Counted from the first letter of the stretch, positions 1 through 8,533 are shown. The stretch: DNA of 64,000 nucleotides from Ectothiorhodospira lacustris (GCF_022227845.1 NZ_JAJNQN010000001.1:309300-373299), one strand, 5' to 3'. Numbers and translations are program-made. Notes: a model not told the origin generated them from the sequence alone.

Positions 1-192
1 ATGCAGATGCAGGGTGGACGAGAACAGGCCGAGGGTGATCAGGGCCAGCGCCAGACCCAACTGGGTCACTAATTCGGTCTGCCCCGAGGCAGGATACCGG
101 CCGCTGAGGTGCAGCAATGTCACCAGGCTGAACAGGCCATACCCGGCCCCGGAGAGGACGGTGAAGATGATCACTGAAAGTGCGGGATGCAT
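1..192 (-). CDS. soeC: DmsC/SoeC-like membrane anchor subunit (partial, N-terminus only)
   Basis: Only the first 64 codons are in the window; the gene runs off the left edge. The visible protein starts MHPALSVIIFTVLSGAGYGL and contains a first hydrophobic helix (about residues 4-26) and the start of a second (about 42-60). This matches the N-terminus of the DmsC/SoeC family of quinone-reactive anchor proteins, which hold a molybdoenzyme and its Fe-S subunit on the inner face of the membrane. The start codon lies 6 nt after the soeB stop, so it is the third gene of the soeA-soeB-soeC operon. The family match is from recognisable sequence; assignment to SoeC rather than DmsC or another anchor comes from the partner genes. 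Confidence 0.8.
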   Translation of the reverse strand, partial: MHPALSVIIFTVLSGAGYGLFSLVTLLHLSGRYPASGQTELVTQLGLALALITLGLFSSTLHLH

Positions 193-198
193 GGGGGT

Positions 199-894
199 TC
201 ACCTGGCAATGGCCTTGTTGACCCAGTCCTTCACGTTGGACATGAGACTGCCGCGCCGGACATCCGCCGTGGGCACGGTCGGAGCGCTGCGGGGCGGCAG
301 GTAGGTATTGGTGGGCTCGTAGCCCAACTCCGGCATCAGCTTGCGGCCGCCCCGTTCCCGGGACAGGCGGCTCACGGCGGAGTCCGGATCATCGAAGTCG
401 CCGAAATGCCGGGCATGGGCCGGACAGGTGATGACACAGGCGGGCTGCCGATCCTCCGGGGCCAGGGCGCCATCATAGATGCGGTCGATGCAGAGGGTGC
501 ATTTCTTCATCACCCCGTCCTGAGGGTCCAGCTCCCGGGCACCGTAGGGGCAGGCCCAGGCGCAGAGATTGCAACCCATGCACTTGTCCTGATCCACCAG
601 TACGATGCCGTCTTCCCGACGCTTGTAGGAGGCCCCGGTGGGGCAGACGGTGACGCAGGCGGCATCGTCGCAGTGCATGCAGGACAGGGGCATATTGACG
701 GTCTTGGTGTGGGGATAGTCGCCCACTTCGTAGTGACGAACACGGTTGAACCACACGCCGGTGGGAGCGGCACCATAGGGGGACTCATCCGTCAGCGGCC
801 CCGTGGTGCCGGAAGTGTTCCACTGCTTGCAGGCCACGGCACAGGCATGGCAGCCCACACAGGTATCCAGGTCAATCACCAGGCCGAGTCGCAT
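199..894 (-). CDS. soeB: 4Fe-4S ferredoxin-type subunit of a DMSO-reductase-family enzyme (SoeB-like sulfite dehydrogenase)
   Basis: Electron-transfer subunit that should pass electrons from the SoeA molybdenum site to the SoeC anchor and the quinone pool. The 231-residue protein has four cysteine clusters typical of the DmsB/NrfC/PhsB group: CVGCHACAVAC near residues 12-22, CMHCDDAACVTVC, CMGCNLCAWAC, and CTLC followed later by CVITC, enough for four [4Fe-4S] centres. The ATG at 894 is preferred over an upstream TTG at 915 because AGGAG lies 10 nt before it and the homologous region begins at MRLGLVIDLD. There is no signal peptide, consistent with a cytoplasmic enzyme. It lies 36 nt after soeA and 6 nt before soeC. 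Confidence 0.88.
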   Translation of the reverse strand: MRLGLVIDLDTCVGCHACAVACKQWNTSGTTGPLTDESPYGAAPTGVWFNRVRHYEVGDYPHTKTVNMPLSCMHCDDAACVTVCPTGASYKRREDGIVLVDQDKCMGCNLCAWACPYGARELDPQDGVMKKCTLCIDRIYDGALAPEDRQPACVITCPAHARHFGDFDDPDSAVSRLSRERGGRKLMPELGYEPTNTYLPPRSAPTVPTADVRRGSLMSNVKDWVNKAIAR

Positions 895-930
895 GTATCG
901 GCTACTCCTGAACAAAATCGCACAACGGAA

Positions 931-3831
931 TCACGACCTTCCCTTCCCCCGGGTCAGCACATCCCACAGGCTGCGCCGCAGGTTCACCCGCCGATGGGTC
1001 CGGTATCGCACCTGATCCGGGGAATCGGGCATCCCCGGCAACGGCCTGATCGACTCGAACCGGGGCCAGGCGCCGACTTCTCCCGGCTTGGCCGGGGTGA
1101 TGCTGACTCGCAGGTCATACCAGGCGGCCTGCCCGGTGATCGGGTCCGAGTTGGTCACGTTGTCCAGCCCGTCCCCCCGTTGCGGGAGGAGTTCGGAGAT
1201 CAGGTGGTTCAGCAGAAACCCCTTGCGGGATTCATCCGCATCCTGTGACAGCCCCCAGGCCCCGGACTGCTTGCCCAGGGCGTTCCAGGTCCAGACCGTA
1301 TCCGGCGCCACCCCTTCCATCAACTTCACCTGCACCCGGATGCGGCCATGATGGGACGCCACCCACACCCAGGCGTGGTCCGCGATCCCCATGGACTCGG
1401 CCCGGCCCCGGTTCATGTAGAGAAAGTTCTGGGCACAGATCTGGCGCAGCCAGGCATTCTGGGAGTCCCAGGAGTGATACATGAACATGGGGCGCTGGGT
1501 GATGGCGTGGAAGGGGTAGGCCTCCAGGTCGATCCGCCCCTGCTCCAGCGGGGGATACCAGATGGGCAGCGGGTCGAAATGATTCACCAGACGGGCCTTG
1601 TGCTCCGGGCGCTTCGGCATGGGGCCGTCATACAGCCCCTGCCCTGCCAGCTTGAAACGCTGCTGGGTCTCGGAATAGAGCTCCAGAATGATGGGTTCCA
1701 CGGAGCCCACCCAACCCGCATGGCGGGCCAGCTCCAGATAGTCCCGGTTGCAGAAGCGGTAATACTTCTGGCTGTCTTCCAGGTGATGGACAAAGAAGCA
1801 CTGGTGGTCCACGTACTCCTGCCACTGGTTCGGATTGGGATCGCCCCGTAGGCTGTTCTGCCCCTGGGCGCCCCGCCATCCGGCCAGGAAGCCGATGCCC
1901 GGTTCCCTTTGAAAATTGACGATGAAATCCTGGTAGGACGTGTACCGGCGGATCCCGTCCCGGGTGGTGAAGGCGGGGAAACCCAGCCGACCGCCCAGTT
2001 CCACCAGCACTTCCTGCCAGGGGCGCACGTCCCGATCCGGTTCCAGGATGGGCTGACGGATGGCGTCCGCCGCGGCGTGGGGCTCGGAGATGGGACGATC
2101 CAGCATGGAAATGGTGTCGTGACGTTCCAGATAGGTGGTATCCGGCAGCACCAGATCGGCGAAATTGACGATCTCCGAGTGGAAGGCATCGGAGACCACC
2201 AGGAACGGGATCTTGTATTCCCCGTCCGCCCCCTTCTCCCGCAGCATGTCCATCACCTGGGCGGTGTTCATGGTGGAATTCCAGGACATGTTGGCCATGT
2301 AAAGCATGAGGGTGTCGATGGGATAGGGGTCCCCCTTCACCGCATTGGTGATGACCATGTGCATGAGACCGTGGTTGGCCATGGGGGCGTCCCAGGAGTA
2401 GGCCTTGTCCAGACGCAGGGGGCGCCCCTCCCCGTCGATGACCAGATCCTCGGGGCCGGTGGGAAAACCCAGGGGCGGACTCTTGAGCGGGGTATTGGGC
2501 GCCATGTCACGGGCGGGCTTGATGCCCGGGGGGATGTGCCTGGGATAGGGAGGCTTGGACAGATGCCCACCGGGCACGTCGATGGTCCCCAGCAGGATCT
2601 GCAGCAGATGGATGGCCCGGCAGGTCTGGAAGCCATTGGAATGGGCGGAGATCCCCCGCATGGCGTGCATGGACACGGGACGACCCACGAAGCGATCGTG
2701 GGTGCGACCGTAGGCATCGGTCCATTCGCATTCGATCTCGATGGTCTCCTTGAAGGCCACATGGGCCATTTCCAGGGCCAGTCGTTCGATCTGCTCGGCA
2801 GGCACGCCGCAGCGGGGAGCGATGTTTTCAGGGGCGTATGCATCGTCCAGATAGCGCTCCGCCAGCAGGCTCATGACGGTGCGCACGGGACGGCCGTCGG
2901 GAGCGGTGTAGTCGCCGAACAGGGCCGGCTGGATCTCCGGCAGGGAGGCGTCCACCACGTCCCCCAGTTCCAGGTCCCAGGCCAGGGGGTTGCCGTCCCG
3001 GTCCCGCAGGATCAGGCCGTGGCCCTTCTGGCCCGGGGTGTCCACCACCAACCAGGGGGCGTTGGTGTAGCGCACCAGGTAGTCCCAGTCGAAGCGGTCA
3101 TGGCGCAGCAGGACGTGGACCATGGACAGGGCCAACAGACCATCGGTGCCGGGACGGATGGGCACCCATTCATCGGCCACCGCCTGATAGCCGGTACGCA
3201 CCGGATTGATGGAGACGAACTTGGCGCCCCGGCGCTTGAGGGTGTCGATACCGGCCTTGATGGGGTTGGAGGCATGGTCTTCGGCCACGCCCCAGAGCAT
3301 GAAGTATTTGGTGCGCTCCCAGTCCGGGTCGCCGAACTCCCAGAAGGCATGGCCCATGGTATAGAGGCCGGCGGCGGCCATGTTGACGGAGCAGAAACCG
3401 CCGTGGGCGGCCCAGTTGATGGTGCCGAACTGGGCCGCCCACAGGCCGGTGAGGGCCTGCATCTGATCCCGCCCGGTGAAGAAGGCCAGCTTTTTGGGAT
3501 CGGTGGCGCGGATACGGGCCAGACGTTCAGTGAGTTGGTCGAGGGCCTCGTCCCAGGAGATGGGTTCGAAGTCGCCGCTGCCCCGCTCGCTACCCGGCTT
3601 GCGGCGCATGGGATATCGCAGGCGGGCGGGAGACTGCTGTTTCATGATGCCCGCATTGCCCTTGGCGCAGAGCACCCCCTTGTTGACCGGGTGGTTGCGG
3701 TTGCCCTGGATGAAGCGGACCTGATTGTTCTCCACCGTGACCTTGATCCCGCAGCGGCAGGCGCACATGTAGCAGGTGGTGTACTTGCTCTGCTGCCGGT
3801 CGTGGTCTTCGAACGCGGGTAATGCGGTCAT
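931..3831 (-). CDS. soeA: Molybdopterin oxidoreductase catalytic subunit, SoeA-like sulfite dehydrogenase
   Basis: A 966-residue molybdopterin-guanine-dinucleotide enzyme of the DMSO reductase family. The N-terminus has a [4Fe-4S] motif with Cys20, Cys23, Cys27 and Cys55, followed by the long molybdopterin domain and a C-terminal dinucleotide-binding domain (about residue 780 on). No twin-arginine signal is present, so the enzyme should stay in the cytoplasm. That is how SoeABC, which oxidises sulfite to sulfate in purple and colourless sulfur bacteria, differs from exported thiosulfate, polysulfide and DMSO reductases. Length, gene order A-B-C and the DmsC-type anchor all fit Soe. The upstream gap holds a short inverted repeat (TTTGAG/CTCAAA, 3898-3917) that could be regulatory. 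Substrate is inferred; a related reductase cannot be excluded from sequence alone. Confidence 0.82.
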   Translation of the reverse strand: MTALPAFEDHDRQQSKYTTCYMCACRCGIKVTVENNQVRFIQGNRNHPVNKGVLCAKGNAGIMKQQSPARLRYPMRRKPGSERGSGDFEPISWDEALDQLTERLARIRATDPKKLAFFTGRDQMQALTGLWAAQFGTINWAAHGGFCSVNMAAAGLYTMGHAFWEFGDPDWERTKYFMLWGVAEDHASNPIKAGIDTLKRRGAKFVSINPVRTGYQAVADEWVPIRPGTDGLLALSMVHVLLRHDRFDWDYLVRYTNAPWLVVDTPGQKGHGLILRDRDGNPLAWDLELGDVVDASLPEIQPALFGDYTAPDGRPVRTVMSLLAERYLDDAYAPENIAPRCGVPAEQIERLALEMAHVAFKETIEIECEWTDAYGRTHDRFVGRPVSMHAMRGISAHSNGFQTCRAIHLLQILLGTIDVPGGHLSKPPYPRHIPPGIKPARDMAPNTPLKSPPLGFPTGPEDLVIDGEGRPLRLDKAYSWDAPMANHGLMHMVITNAVKGDPYPIDTLMLYMANMSWNSTMNTAQVMDMLREKGADGEYKIPFLVVSDAFHSEIVNFADLVLPDTTYLERHDTISMLDRPISEPHAAADAIRQPILEPDRDVRPWQEVLVELGGRLGFPAFTTRDGIRRYTSYQDFIVNFQREPGIGFLAGWRGAQGQNSLRGDPNPNQWQEYVDHQCFFVHHLEDSQKYYRFCNRDYLELARHAGWVGSVEPIILELYSETQQRFKLAGQGLYDGPMPKRPEHKARLVNHFDPLPIWYPPLEQGRIDLEAYPFHAITQRPMFMYHSWDSQNAWLRQICAQNFLYMNRGRAESMGIADHAWVWVASHHGRIRVQVKLMEGVAPDTVWTWNALGKQSGAWGLSQDADESRKGFLLNHLISELLPQRGDGLDNVTNSDPITGQAAWYDLRVSITPAKPGEVGAWPRFESIRPLPGMPDSPDQVRYRTHRRVNLRRSLWDVLTRGKGRS

Positions 3832-3970
3832 CCCGTCACCTGTCTGGTGTGAATCTTGTTGGATTCCTTTTAGCAGGAACCGTGACAGTGTGCGGGTTTT
3901 GAGGGGATCAACTCAAAGGGAAGTTTTTGATTCGGGCATAAGGAGGGAAAGGAAAGCCCTCACACCCCAA

Positions 3971-3996
3971 CCCCTCTCCCGCCAGCGGGAGAGGGG
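3971..3996. repeat. Perfect 12-bp palindrome, CCCTCTCCC family
   Basis: Arms CCCCTCTCCCGC and its exact complement are separated by two bases (CA). The element sits just outside the aspS stop codon (4006) and upstream of soeA, in a 174-bp gap that otherwise holds only the soeA leader. Reading on the minus strand it could end aspS transcripts as a hairpin, although no T-run follows. Related copies with the same CCCTCTCnC...GGGAGAGGG core occur at 35951-35985 and 59989-60013, so this is a small dispersed repeat family as well as a possible terminator. Confidence 0.6.
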
Positions 3997-4005
3997 CTCT
4001 TTCCG

Positions 4006-5793
4006 TCAGCCCGCCTTCTTCTCTCCCTCCGTCTGCCGCAGCCGGATGCCCAGTTCCCGCAGCTGGGCCTCACTGACCGGGGCCGGGGCTTGGGTCAGGG
4101 GGCAGGCGGCGGTCTGGGTCTTGGGGAAGGCCATGACGTCGCGGATGGACTGGGCGCCGGTCATGAGCATGACCAAGCGGTCCAGGCCGAAGGCGATGCC
4201 GCCATGGGGCGGGCAGCCGTACTTGAGGGCATCCAGCAGGAAGCCGAACTTCTCCCGGGCCTCGTCTTCGCCGATGCCCAGCAGGCCGAACACCGCCTGC
4301 TGCATGGCCATGTTGTGGATACGCACGGAACCGCCGCCCACCTCGGTGCCGTTGAGCACCATGTCATAGGCACGGGAAACCAGCTGCCCCGGATTCTCGG
4401 ACAGGGCCGCCGGATCGTCGGTACGCGGCGCGGTGAAGGGGTGATGCAGAGCCGCCCAGCGGCCTTCCTTCTCGTCCTGTTCGAACATGGGGAAGTCCAC
4501 CACCCACAGGGGCCGCCAGCCCCGCGCCACCAGACCCCGGTCGTGGCCCAGCTTCACCCGCAGGGCACCCAGGGCCTCGTTCACCACCCGGGCCTTGTCG
4601 GCGCCGAAGAAGATCAGGTCGCCGTCCTCGGCACCGGTGCGGTTGAGGATCTCGACCACCACCGTGTCCGGCAGGAACTTGAGGATGGGGGACTGCAGCC
4701 CCTCGCGCCCGGCGTTGATGTCGTTGACCTTGATATAGGCCAGCCCCTTGGCACCGTAACGACCGACAAAGCCGGTGTAGTCGTCGATCTCCTTGCGGGA
4801 CACCTCGCCTCCCTTGGGCAGGCGCAGGGCGGCCACGCGGCCGTTGGGATCCTTGGCCGGGCCGGAGAAGACCTTGAACTCCACCTCGGCCATCACGTCG
4901 GTGAGATCCACCAACTCCAGAGGGATGCGCAGGTCCGGTTTGTCGGAGCCGTAGCGGTGCATGGCTTCGGCATAGGTCATGCGCTGGAAGGGGGTGGGCA
5001 GGGGTACTTCCAGCACCTGGGCGAAAAGTTCGCGCACCATCTCTTCCATGAGGGTCATGATGGCTTCTTCATCCATGAAGGAGGTCTCGATATCCAGCTG
5101 AGTGAATTCCGGCTGGCGGTCGGCGCGCAGGTCTTCGTCGCGGAAGCAGCGCACGATCTGGTAGTAGCGGTCCAGACCGGACATCATCAGCAGCTGTTTG
5201 AATAGCTGGGGCGACTGAGGCAACGCAAAGAAGCTGCCGGGATGGGTGCGGCTGGGCACCAGGTAGTCGCGGGCACCCTCGGGGGTGGCCTTGGTGAGCA
5301 TGGGGGTCTCGATGTCCAGGAAGCCGTGGGATTCCAGGAAACGCCGCAACGCCCCGGTCACCTGAGCGCGCAGGCGCAGGCGGGTCTGCATGATCGGCCG
5401 GCGCAGGTCCATGTAGCGGTAGCGCAGGCGGGTCTCTTCACCCACGTCGTCCTCGTCCAGCTGGAACGGCGGGGTATCGGCGGTGTTGAGCACGGTCAGT
5501 TCGGTGCCCAGCACCTCGATGGCGCCGGTGCGCAGGTCGGGATTGACCGTGCCCTCCGGACGGCGGCGCACCTTGCCGCGCACCTGCAGCACGAATTCGC
5601 TGCGCACCCGTTCGGCAGTCCGAAACACCTCGGCCCGGTCCGGATCGAAGACCACCTGCACCAGACCTTCCCGGTCCCGCAGGTCAACGAAGATGACGCC
5701 CCCATGGTCACGGCGACGGTTGACCCACCCGCACAGGGTCACCTCCTGGTCGAGCAGGGTTTCATCGACGGTGCCGCAGTAATGAGTACGCAT
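4006..5793 (-). CDS. aspS: Aspartyl-tRNA synthetase
   Basis: A 595-residue class II synthetase that charges tRNA-Asp. The N-terminal OB-fold anticodon-binding domain begins [18 protein letters not shown] with the [19 protein letters not shown] core. The catalytic domain follows ([16 protein letters not shown], class II motif 2), then the bacterial GAD insertion, and motif 3 near the C-terminus ([15 protein letters not shown]). Length is normal for bacterial AspRS. GAAGG sits 8 nt before the ATG. It is the last gene of the fmdB-DUF502-aspS operon, an arrangement common in gammaproteobacteria. Whether it also charges tRNA-Asn cannot be told from sequence inspection. Confidence 0.97.
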   Translation of the reverse strand: MRTHYCGTVDETLLDQEVTLCGWVNRRRDHGGVIFVDLRDREGLVQVVFDPDRAEVFRTAERVRSEFVLQVRGKVRRRPEGTVNPDLRTGAIEVLGTELTVLNTADTPPFQLDEDDVGEETRLRYRYMDLRRPIMQTRLRLRAQVTGALRRFLESHGFLDIETPMLTKATPEGARDYLVPSRTHPGSFFALPQSPQLFKQLLMMSGLDRYYQIVRCFRDEDLRADRQPEFTQLDIETSFMDEEAIMTLMEEMVRELFAQVLEVPLPTPFQRMTYAEAMHRYGSDKPDLRIPLELVDLTDVMAEVEFKVFSGPAKDPNGRVAALRLPKGGEVSRKEIDDYTGFVGRYGAKGLAYIKVNDINAGREGLQSPILKFLPDTVVVEILNRTGAEDGDLIFFGADKARVVNEALGALRVKLGHDRGLVARGWRPLWVVDFPMFEQDEKEGRWAALHHPFTAPRTDDPAALSENPGQLVSRAYDMVLNGTEVGGGSVRIHNMAMQQAVFGLLGIGEDEAREKFGFLLDALKYGCPPHGGIAFGLDRLVMLMTGAQSIRDVMAFPKTQTAACPLTQAPAPVSEAQLRELGIRLRQTEGEKKAG

Positions 5794-5866
5794 GTCTGGC
5801 CTTCGCTGGTTGATTCGGTTCTGGGAAAACGGGTAATGGTAAGGTCTTGGGGGAGCCGGAGTAAAC

Positions 5867-5881
5867 GCCCGCAGGGCGGGC
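5867..5881 (-). terminator. Short GC hairpin directly after the DUF502 stop codon
   Basis: GCCCGC-agg-GCGGGC forms a 6-bp stem beginning 2 nt after the DUF502 TGA; on the minus strand it is followed by GTTTACT. It could be a weak terminator or attenuator between DUF502 and aspS. The T-run is poor, so read-through into aspS is expected. Confidence 0.35.
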
Positions 5882-5883
5882 TT

Positions 5884-6528
5884 TCAGCCCGGTTTCCCCT
5901 TGGGGGGATGACGGGGGACCACCACACCCAGGGACATGACGAACTTGAGACCGTCCTCTACGCTCATGTCCAGCTCGATCACCTCTTCCCTGGGCACGAG
6001 GATGACGAAGCCCGAGGTGGGATTGGGGGTGGTGGGCACAAACACACTCACCACCTGTCGTTCGGTGCGCTCCTGTACCTCGCCCATGCCGGTGCCAGTC
6101 TGGAAACCCAGGGTCCATATTCCCTTGCGGGGATACTCGATCAACAGCACCTTGCGAAAGGAATCCCCGCCGGCGCCGAACAGGGTCTCCATCACCTGCT
6201 TCACTGCCGAGTAGATGGTGCTCACCAGAGGTATCCTGGCCAGGATGGCCTCCCAGAGGTCCACCAGCTTGCGACCCACCAGGTTGGCCACCACCAGACC
6301 GGTGAGAAAGACGATCACCAGGGCGACGACGATCCCGAAACCCGGGATGGTGAAGCCCAGCAGGCTTTCCGGTCGCCAGGGCGGTGGCAGCAGCAGCAGG
6401 GTGCGGTCCATCATGTCGACGATGAACTTGATCACCACCACGGTGGTGATCAAGGGCACCCAGACCACCAGCCCGGCGATCAGATAACGCCGGAAGGTGT
6501 GCAGCGGTCCTGTGGGAATGGGATGCAA
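5884..6528 (-). CDS. DUF502 family inner-membrane protein
   Basis: A 214-residue protein of the DUF502 family (COG2928), whose function is not established. Two hydrophobic helices are visible, at about residues 14-36 (LIAGLVVWVPLITTVVVIKF) and 57-82 (GFGIVVALVIVFLTGLVVAN). A soluble C-terminal part follows, with the family-typical stretches IYSAVKQVMETLFG and FVPTTPNPTSGFVILVP. It lies 6 nt downstream of the fmdB-like gene and 90 nt upstream of aspS. The fmdB-DUF502-aspS linkage is widely conserved, so cotranscription is likely, but nothing here shows what the protein does. Confidence 0.9.
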   Translation of the reverse strand: MHPIPTGPLHTFRRYLIAGLVVWVPLITTVVVIKFIVDMMDRTLLLLPPPWRPESLLGFTIPGFGIVVALVIVFLTGLVVANLVGRKLVDLWEAILARIPLVSTIYSAVKQVMETLFGAGGDSFRKVLLIEYPRKGIWTLGFQTGTGMGEVQERTERQVVSVFVPTTPNPTSGFVILVPREEVIELDMSVEDGLKFVMSLGVVVPRHPPKGKPG

Positions 6529-6534
6529 GACGAA

Positions 6535-6822
6535 TCAGCTCGCGGCCTTGCAGGCGGCACAGGCGTCGGCACCGCCGCCGGACTTGCTGTCGGCACCACA
6601 GGCCGGGGCCTTGCCGTCCTCCTTGAGATTCTTCTTGTTACCGCTCTTGAAGTCGGTCTCGTACCAGCCGCTGCCGCCCAGACGGAAGGCAGGGGCCGAG
6701 ATCTGCTTCTGCAGGGCGGGGCTGTTGCATTCGGGGCAATCCACCAGGGGGGCATCGGAGAACTTCTGGATGGCCTCAAGGCGATGGCCGCAGGCATTGC
6801 ATTCGTATTCGTAGATCGGCAT
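6535..6822 (-). CDS. FmdB-family zinc-ribbon protein
   Basis: A 95-residue protein starting MPIYEYECNACGH, the hallmark of the FmdB/CxxC_CxxC_SSSS family. A putative zinc ribbon uses the CNAC and CPEC pairs in the first 35 residues. The middle carries the family sequence PAFRLGGSGWYETDFK. The C-terminus is a low-complexity Gly/Ser/Cys-rich tail ending CAACKAAS, with extra cysteines. The ATG at 6822 is chosen over a TTG two codons earlier because it gives the conserved MPIYEY start. It is the first gene of the aspS operon. The family was named after a regulator of amidase genes; a regulatory role here is not demonstrated. Confidence 0.92.
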   Translation of the reverse strand: MPIYEYECNACGHRLEAIQKFSDAPLVDCPECNSPALQKQISAPAFRLGGSGWYETDFKSGNKKNLKEDGKAPACGADSKSGGGADACAACKAAS

Positions 6823-6860
6823 GGTCAATACCCCGGGGGCAGGAATCTGGACAGGTCCGG

Positions 6861-6866
6861 ATTATA
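6861..6866 (-). promoter_or_regulatory. Consensus -10 box for the fmdB-DUF502-aspS operon
   Basis: A perfect TATAAT lies on the minus strand 39 bp upstream of the fmdB ATG, which would give a leader of about 30 nt. No good -35 hexamer is visible at 16-18 bp spacing, so an activator or another feature may be needed. It is the only consensus -10 in this divergent intergenic region. Confidence 0.45.
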
Positions 6867-6906
6867 TCCGCAAAGTGTTTCAGGGCACCGGACAAATGGT
6901 GCCTGA

Positions 6907-6936
6907 TTGCATATGGGGACGTTCGGAAATATTTCC
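6907..6936 (+). promoter_or_regulatory. Candidate promoter with an overlapping 12-bp palindrome upstream of the DsrE-like gene
   Basis: TTGCAT (6907-6912) and TATTTC (6930-6935) are spaced 17 bp apart. A perfect palindrome, GGAAATATTTCC (6925-6936), overlaps the proposed -10. A palindrome in that place is a common repressor-operator layout. Both hexamers are weak matches, so the promoter is tentative; the palindrome itself is exact. Confidence 0.35.
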
Positions 6937-6967
6937 AGTCCTCCATGATTCGTGAGGCCAGGACACC

Positions 6968-7345
6968 ATGGCAGACAAGGTCATCATCATGCTTCTCAAC
7001 ACCAGTCTCAAGGCCCCCGGCACCCTGGGGGCGCCGTTCTTCCAGGCCGCCGTGGCAGCGGCGATGGATCTGGAGGTGGAGATCTACTTCGCAGCCGAGA
7101 CTACCCAACTGCTCAAGCAGGGGGTGGCGGAGAACCTCTACACGGGCAAGCAGCGGACGAAGTCCGTCTATGACTTCATGCGGGACGCCCACGAGGCCGG
7201 GGCAAGATTCTATGCCTGCGCCGGCGCCATGGCGGAGCACGAGCTCAATGACGACAATGCCATCCCGGAGCTGGACGGCAAGCGCGGCGGCGGGGCCTTC
7301 ATCGGCGAAGCGGTGGAGGATGGGGTCGTGGTGCTGACGTATTAG
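6968..7345 (+). CDS. DsrE-family (sulfur relay/peroxiredoxin-like) protein
   Basis: A 125-residue protein beginning MADKVIIMLLNTSLKAPGTL, with the alternating hydrophobic strands of the DsrE/DsrF/TusD fold. A single cysteine, Cys84 in FYACAGAMAEHEL, sits where DsrE/TusD proteins carry the sulfur-accepting cysteine. Members act as sulfur carriers or as small cytoplasmic sulfur-metabolism proteins. It is monocistronic, with AGGA before the ATG. It is divergent from the fmdB operon and lies about 3 kb from the Soe-like genes, which fits a sulfur-oxidising lifestyle. It is not in a dsrEFH cluster, so its partner is unknown. Confidence 0.8.
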   Translation: MADKVIIMLLNTSLKAPGTLGAPFFQAAVAAAMDLEVEIYFAAETTQLLKQGVAENLYTGKQRTKSVYDFMRDAHEAGARFYACAGAMAEHELNDDNAIPELDGKRGGGAFIGEAVEDGVVVLTY

Positions 7346-7356
7346 AATCCCTGAAC

Positions 7357-7468
7357 AGGCCCATTGCCATGAAGGCCCATTGCCGTGGAGGCCCATTGCC
7401 GTGGAGGCCCGTTGCCGTGGAGGCCCATTGCTGTAGAGGCCCGCTGCCGTAGAGGCCCATTGCCGTCA
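7357..7468. repeat. Seven-copy 16-bp minisatellite
   Basis: Seven head-to-tail units of 16 bp with consensus AGGCCCATTGCCGTGG. Copies 2 and 3 are identical and the others differ by 1-4 bases. The array starts 11 bp after the stop of the DsrE-like gene. Its last unit runs directly into the CCGTCA end of a palindromic repeat. Because 16 is not a multiple of 3 and the array is outside genes, it is unlikely to encode protein. Confidence 0.95.
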
Positions 7469-7536
7469 CTCCCGCGAAAGCGGGAGTCCAGGATTTTCAG
7501 TCTGCCGCTGGGTTCCCGCTTCCGCGGGAATGACGG
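7463..7536. repeat. Palindrome-pair repeat unit 1 (ATTCCCGC family)
   Basis: Two hairpins, ACTCCCGC-gaaa-GCGGGAGT (7468-7487) and TTCCCGC-ttcc-GCGGGAA (7513-7530), are bounded by CCGTCA on the left and TGACGG on the right. The outer ends are therefore inverted repeats of one another. It is one of about ten related copies in this window, all between genes. No coding sequence is seen in the 278-bp gap that also holds the 16-bp minisatellite. Confidence 0.9.
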
Positions 7537-7623
7537 TTCAAACCTGGCAAGACGGCTCAAACCCGGGAATGCCCCATTCAGGGTCGGGAATGACTTATTC
7601 GGAACACCCTTGGGAGACCACCC

Positions 7624-8475
7624 TTGAACTCATCCCCCAGATCCGTGCTCATCACCGGCTGCTCTTCCGGCATCGGCCATTGCGCCGCCCGGATGCTGCG
7701 AGAACGGGGCTTTCGGGTGTTTGCCACCGCCCGGCGGCCGGAGGACGTGGCGGGGCTGCAACAGGAAGGCTTCGAGGCCCTGCCCCTGGACCTGGATGAC
7801 CCGGACTCCATCGCCGCTGCCATGGAGGCGGTCCTCGCCGCCACCGATGGACGACTCTACGGACTGTTCAACAACGGCGCCTACGGTCAGCCGGGGGCTG
7901 TGGAGGATCTGTCCCGGGAGGTGCTGCGCAAACAGTTGGAAACCAATGTTCTGGGCTGGCTGGACCTGACCAACCGGGTGATCCCGGTGATGCGGGCCCA
8001 GGGGGAAGGACGCATCGTGCAAAATAGCTCGGTGCTGGGCCTGATCGCCCTGCCCTTTCGCGGCGCCTACACCTGTTCCAAGTTCGCCCTGGAAGGGCTG
8101 ACGGATACCCTGCGCATGGAACTGCATGGCAGTGGCGTGCATGTCTCCCTGATCGAACCCGGCCCCATCTCCAGCCGCTTCCGGGCCAATGCCCATCAGG
8201 CCTTCCTGGCCCACATCGACCGGGACAACAGCGTCTTCCGGGACAAATACCACGCGGCGGAACGGCGCCTGACCAAACCGGGTCCGGCCGCCCCATTCAC
8301 CCTGCCCCCGGAGGCGGTGGTGAAACAACTGATTCACGCCCTGGAAAGCCCCCGCCCCCGGGCCAGGTACTACGTGACGGTGCCCACTTATCTGTTCGGC
8401 ACCCTGCGGCGCATCCTGCCGACACGCTGGCTGGACCAGATATTGATGGGCGTATCCAGGGGCGAGAATCGTTAA
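7624..8475 (+). CDS. Short-chain dehydrogenase/reductase (SDR)
   Basis: A 283-residue classical SDR. The NAD(P)-binding motif TGCSSGIG is at about residues 11-18, an NNGAYG segment stands in for the usual NNAG, and the catalytic Ser and YTCSK (YxxxK) follow. The C-terminal extension (RYYVTVPTYLFGTLRRILP) resembles SDRs acting on lipids or retinol-like substrates, but the substrate cannot be read from sequence. The start is TTG at 7624, with GGGAG 8 nt upstream; the next in-frame option, GTG at 7645, would cut into the first beta strand. It is a single gene between two repeat-rich gaps. Confidence 0.88.
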   Translation: MNSSPRSVLITGCSSGIGHCAARMLRERGFRVFATARRPEDVAGLQQEGFEALPLDLDDPDSIAAAMEAVLAATDGRLYGLFNNGAYGQPGAVEDLSREVLRKQLETNVLGWLDLTNRVIPVMRAQGEGRIVQNSSVLGLIALPFRGAYTCSKFALEGLTDTLRMELHGSGVHVSLIEPGPISSRFRANAHQAFLAHIDRDNSVFRDKYHAAERRLTKPGPAAPFTLPPEAVVKQLIHALESPRPRARYYVTVPTYLFGTLRRILPTRWLDQILMGVSRGENR

Positions 8476-8533
8476 GGTACCGGGATCACCCGCTGGGTCA
8501 GCCTCACGGCATCAAGAAGCATGCCCAATTATT

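Noticed and set aside
1909..3822. 637-residue open frame opposite soeA
   Set aside because: A shadow of the molybdopterin gene; composition is repetitive Gly/His/Val with no family match.
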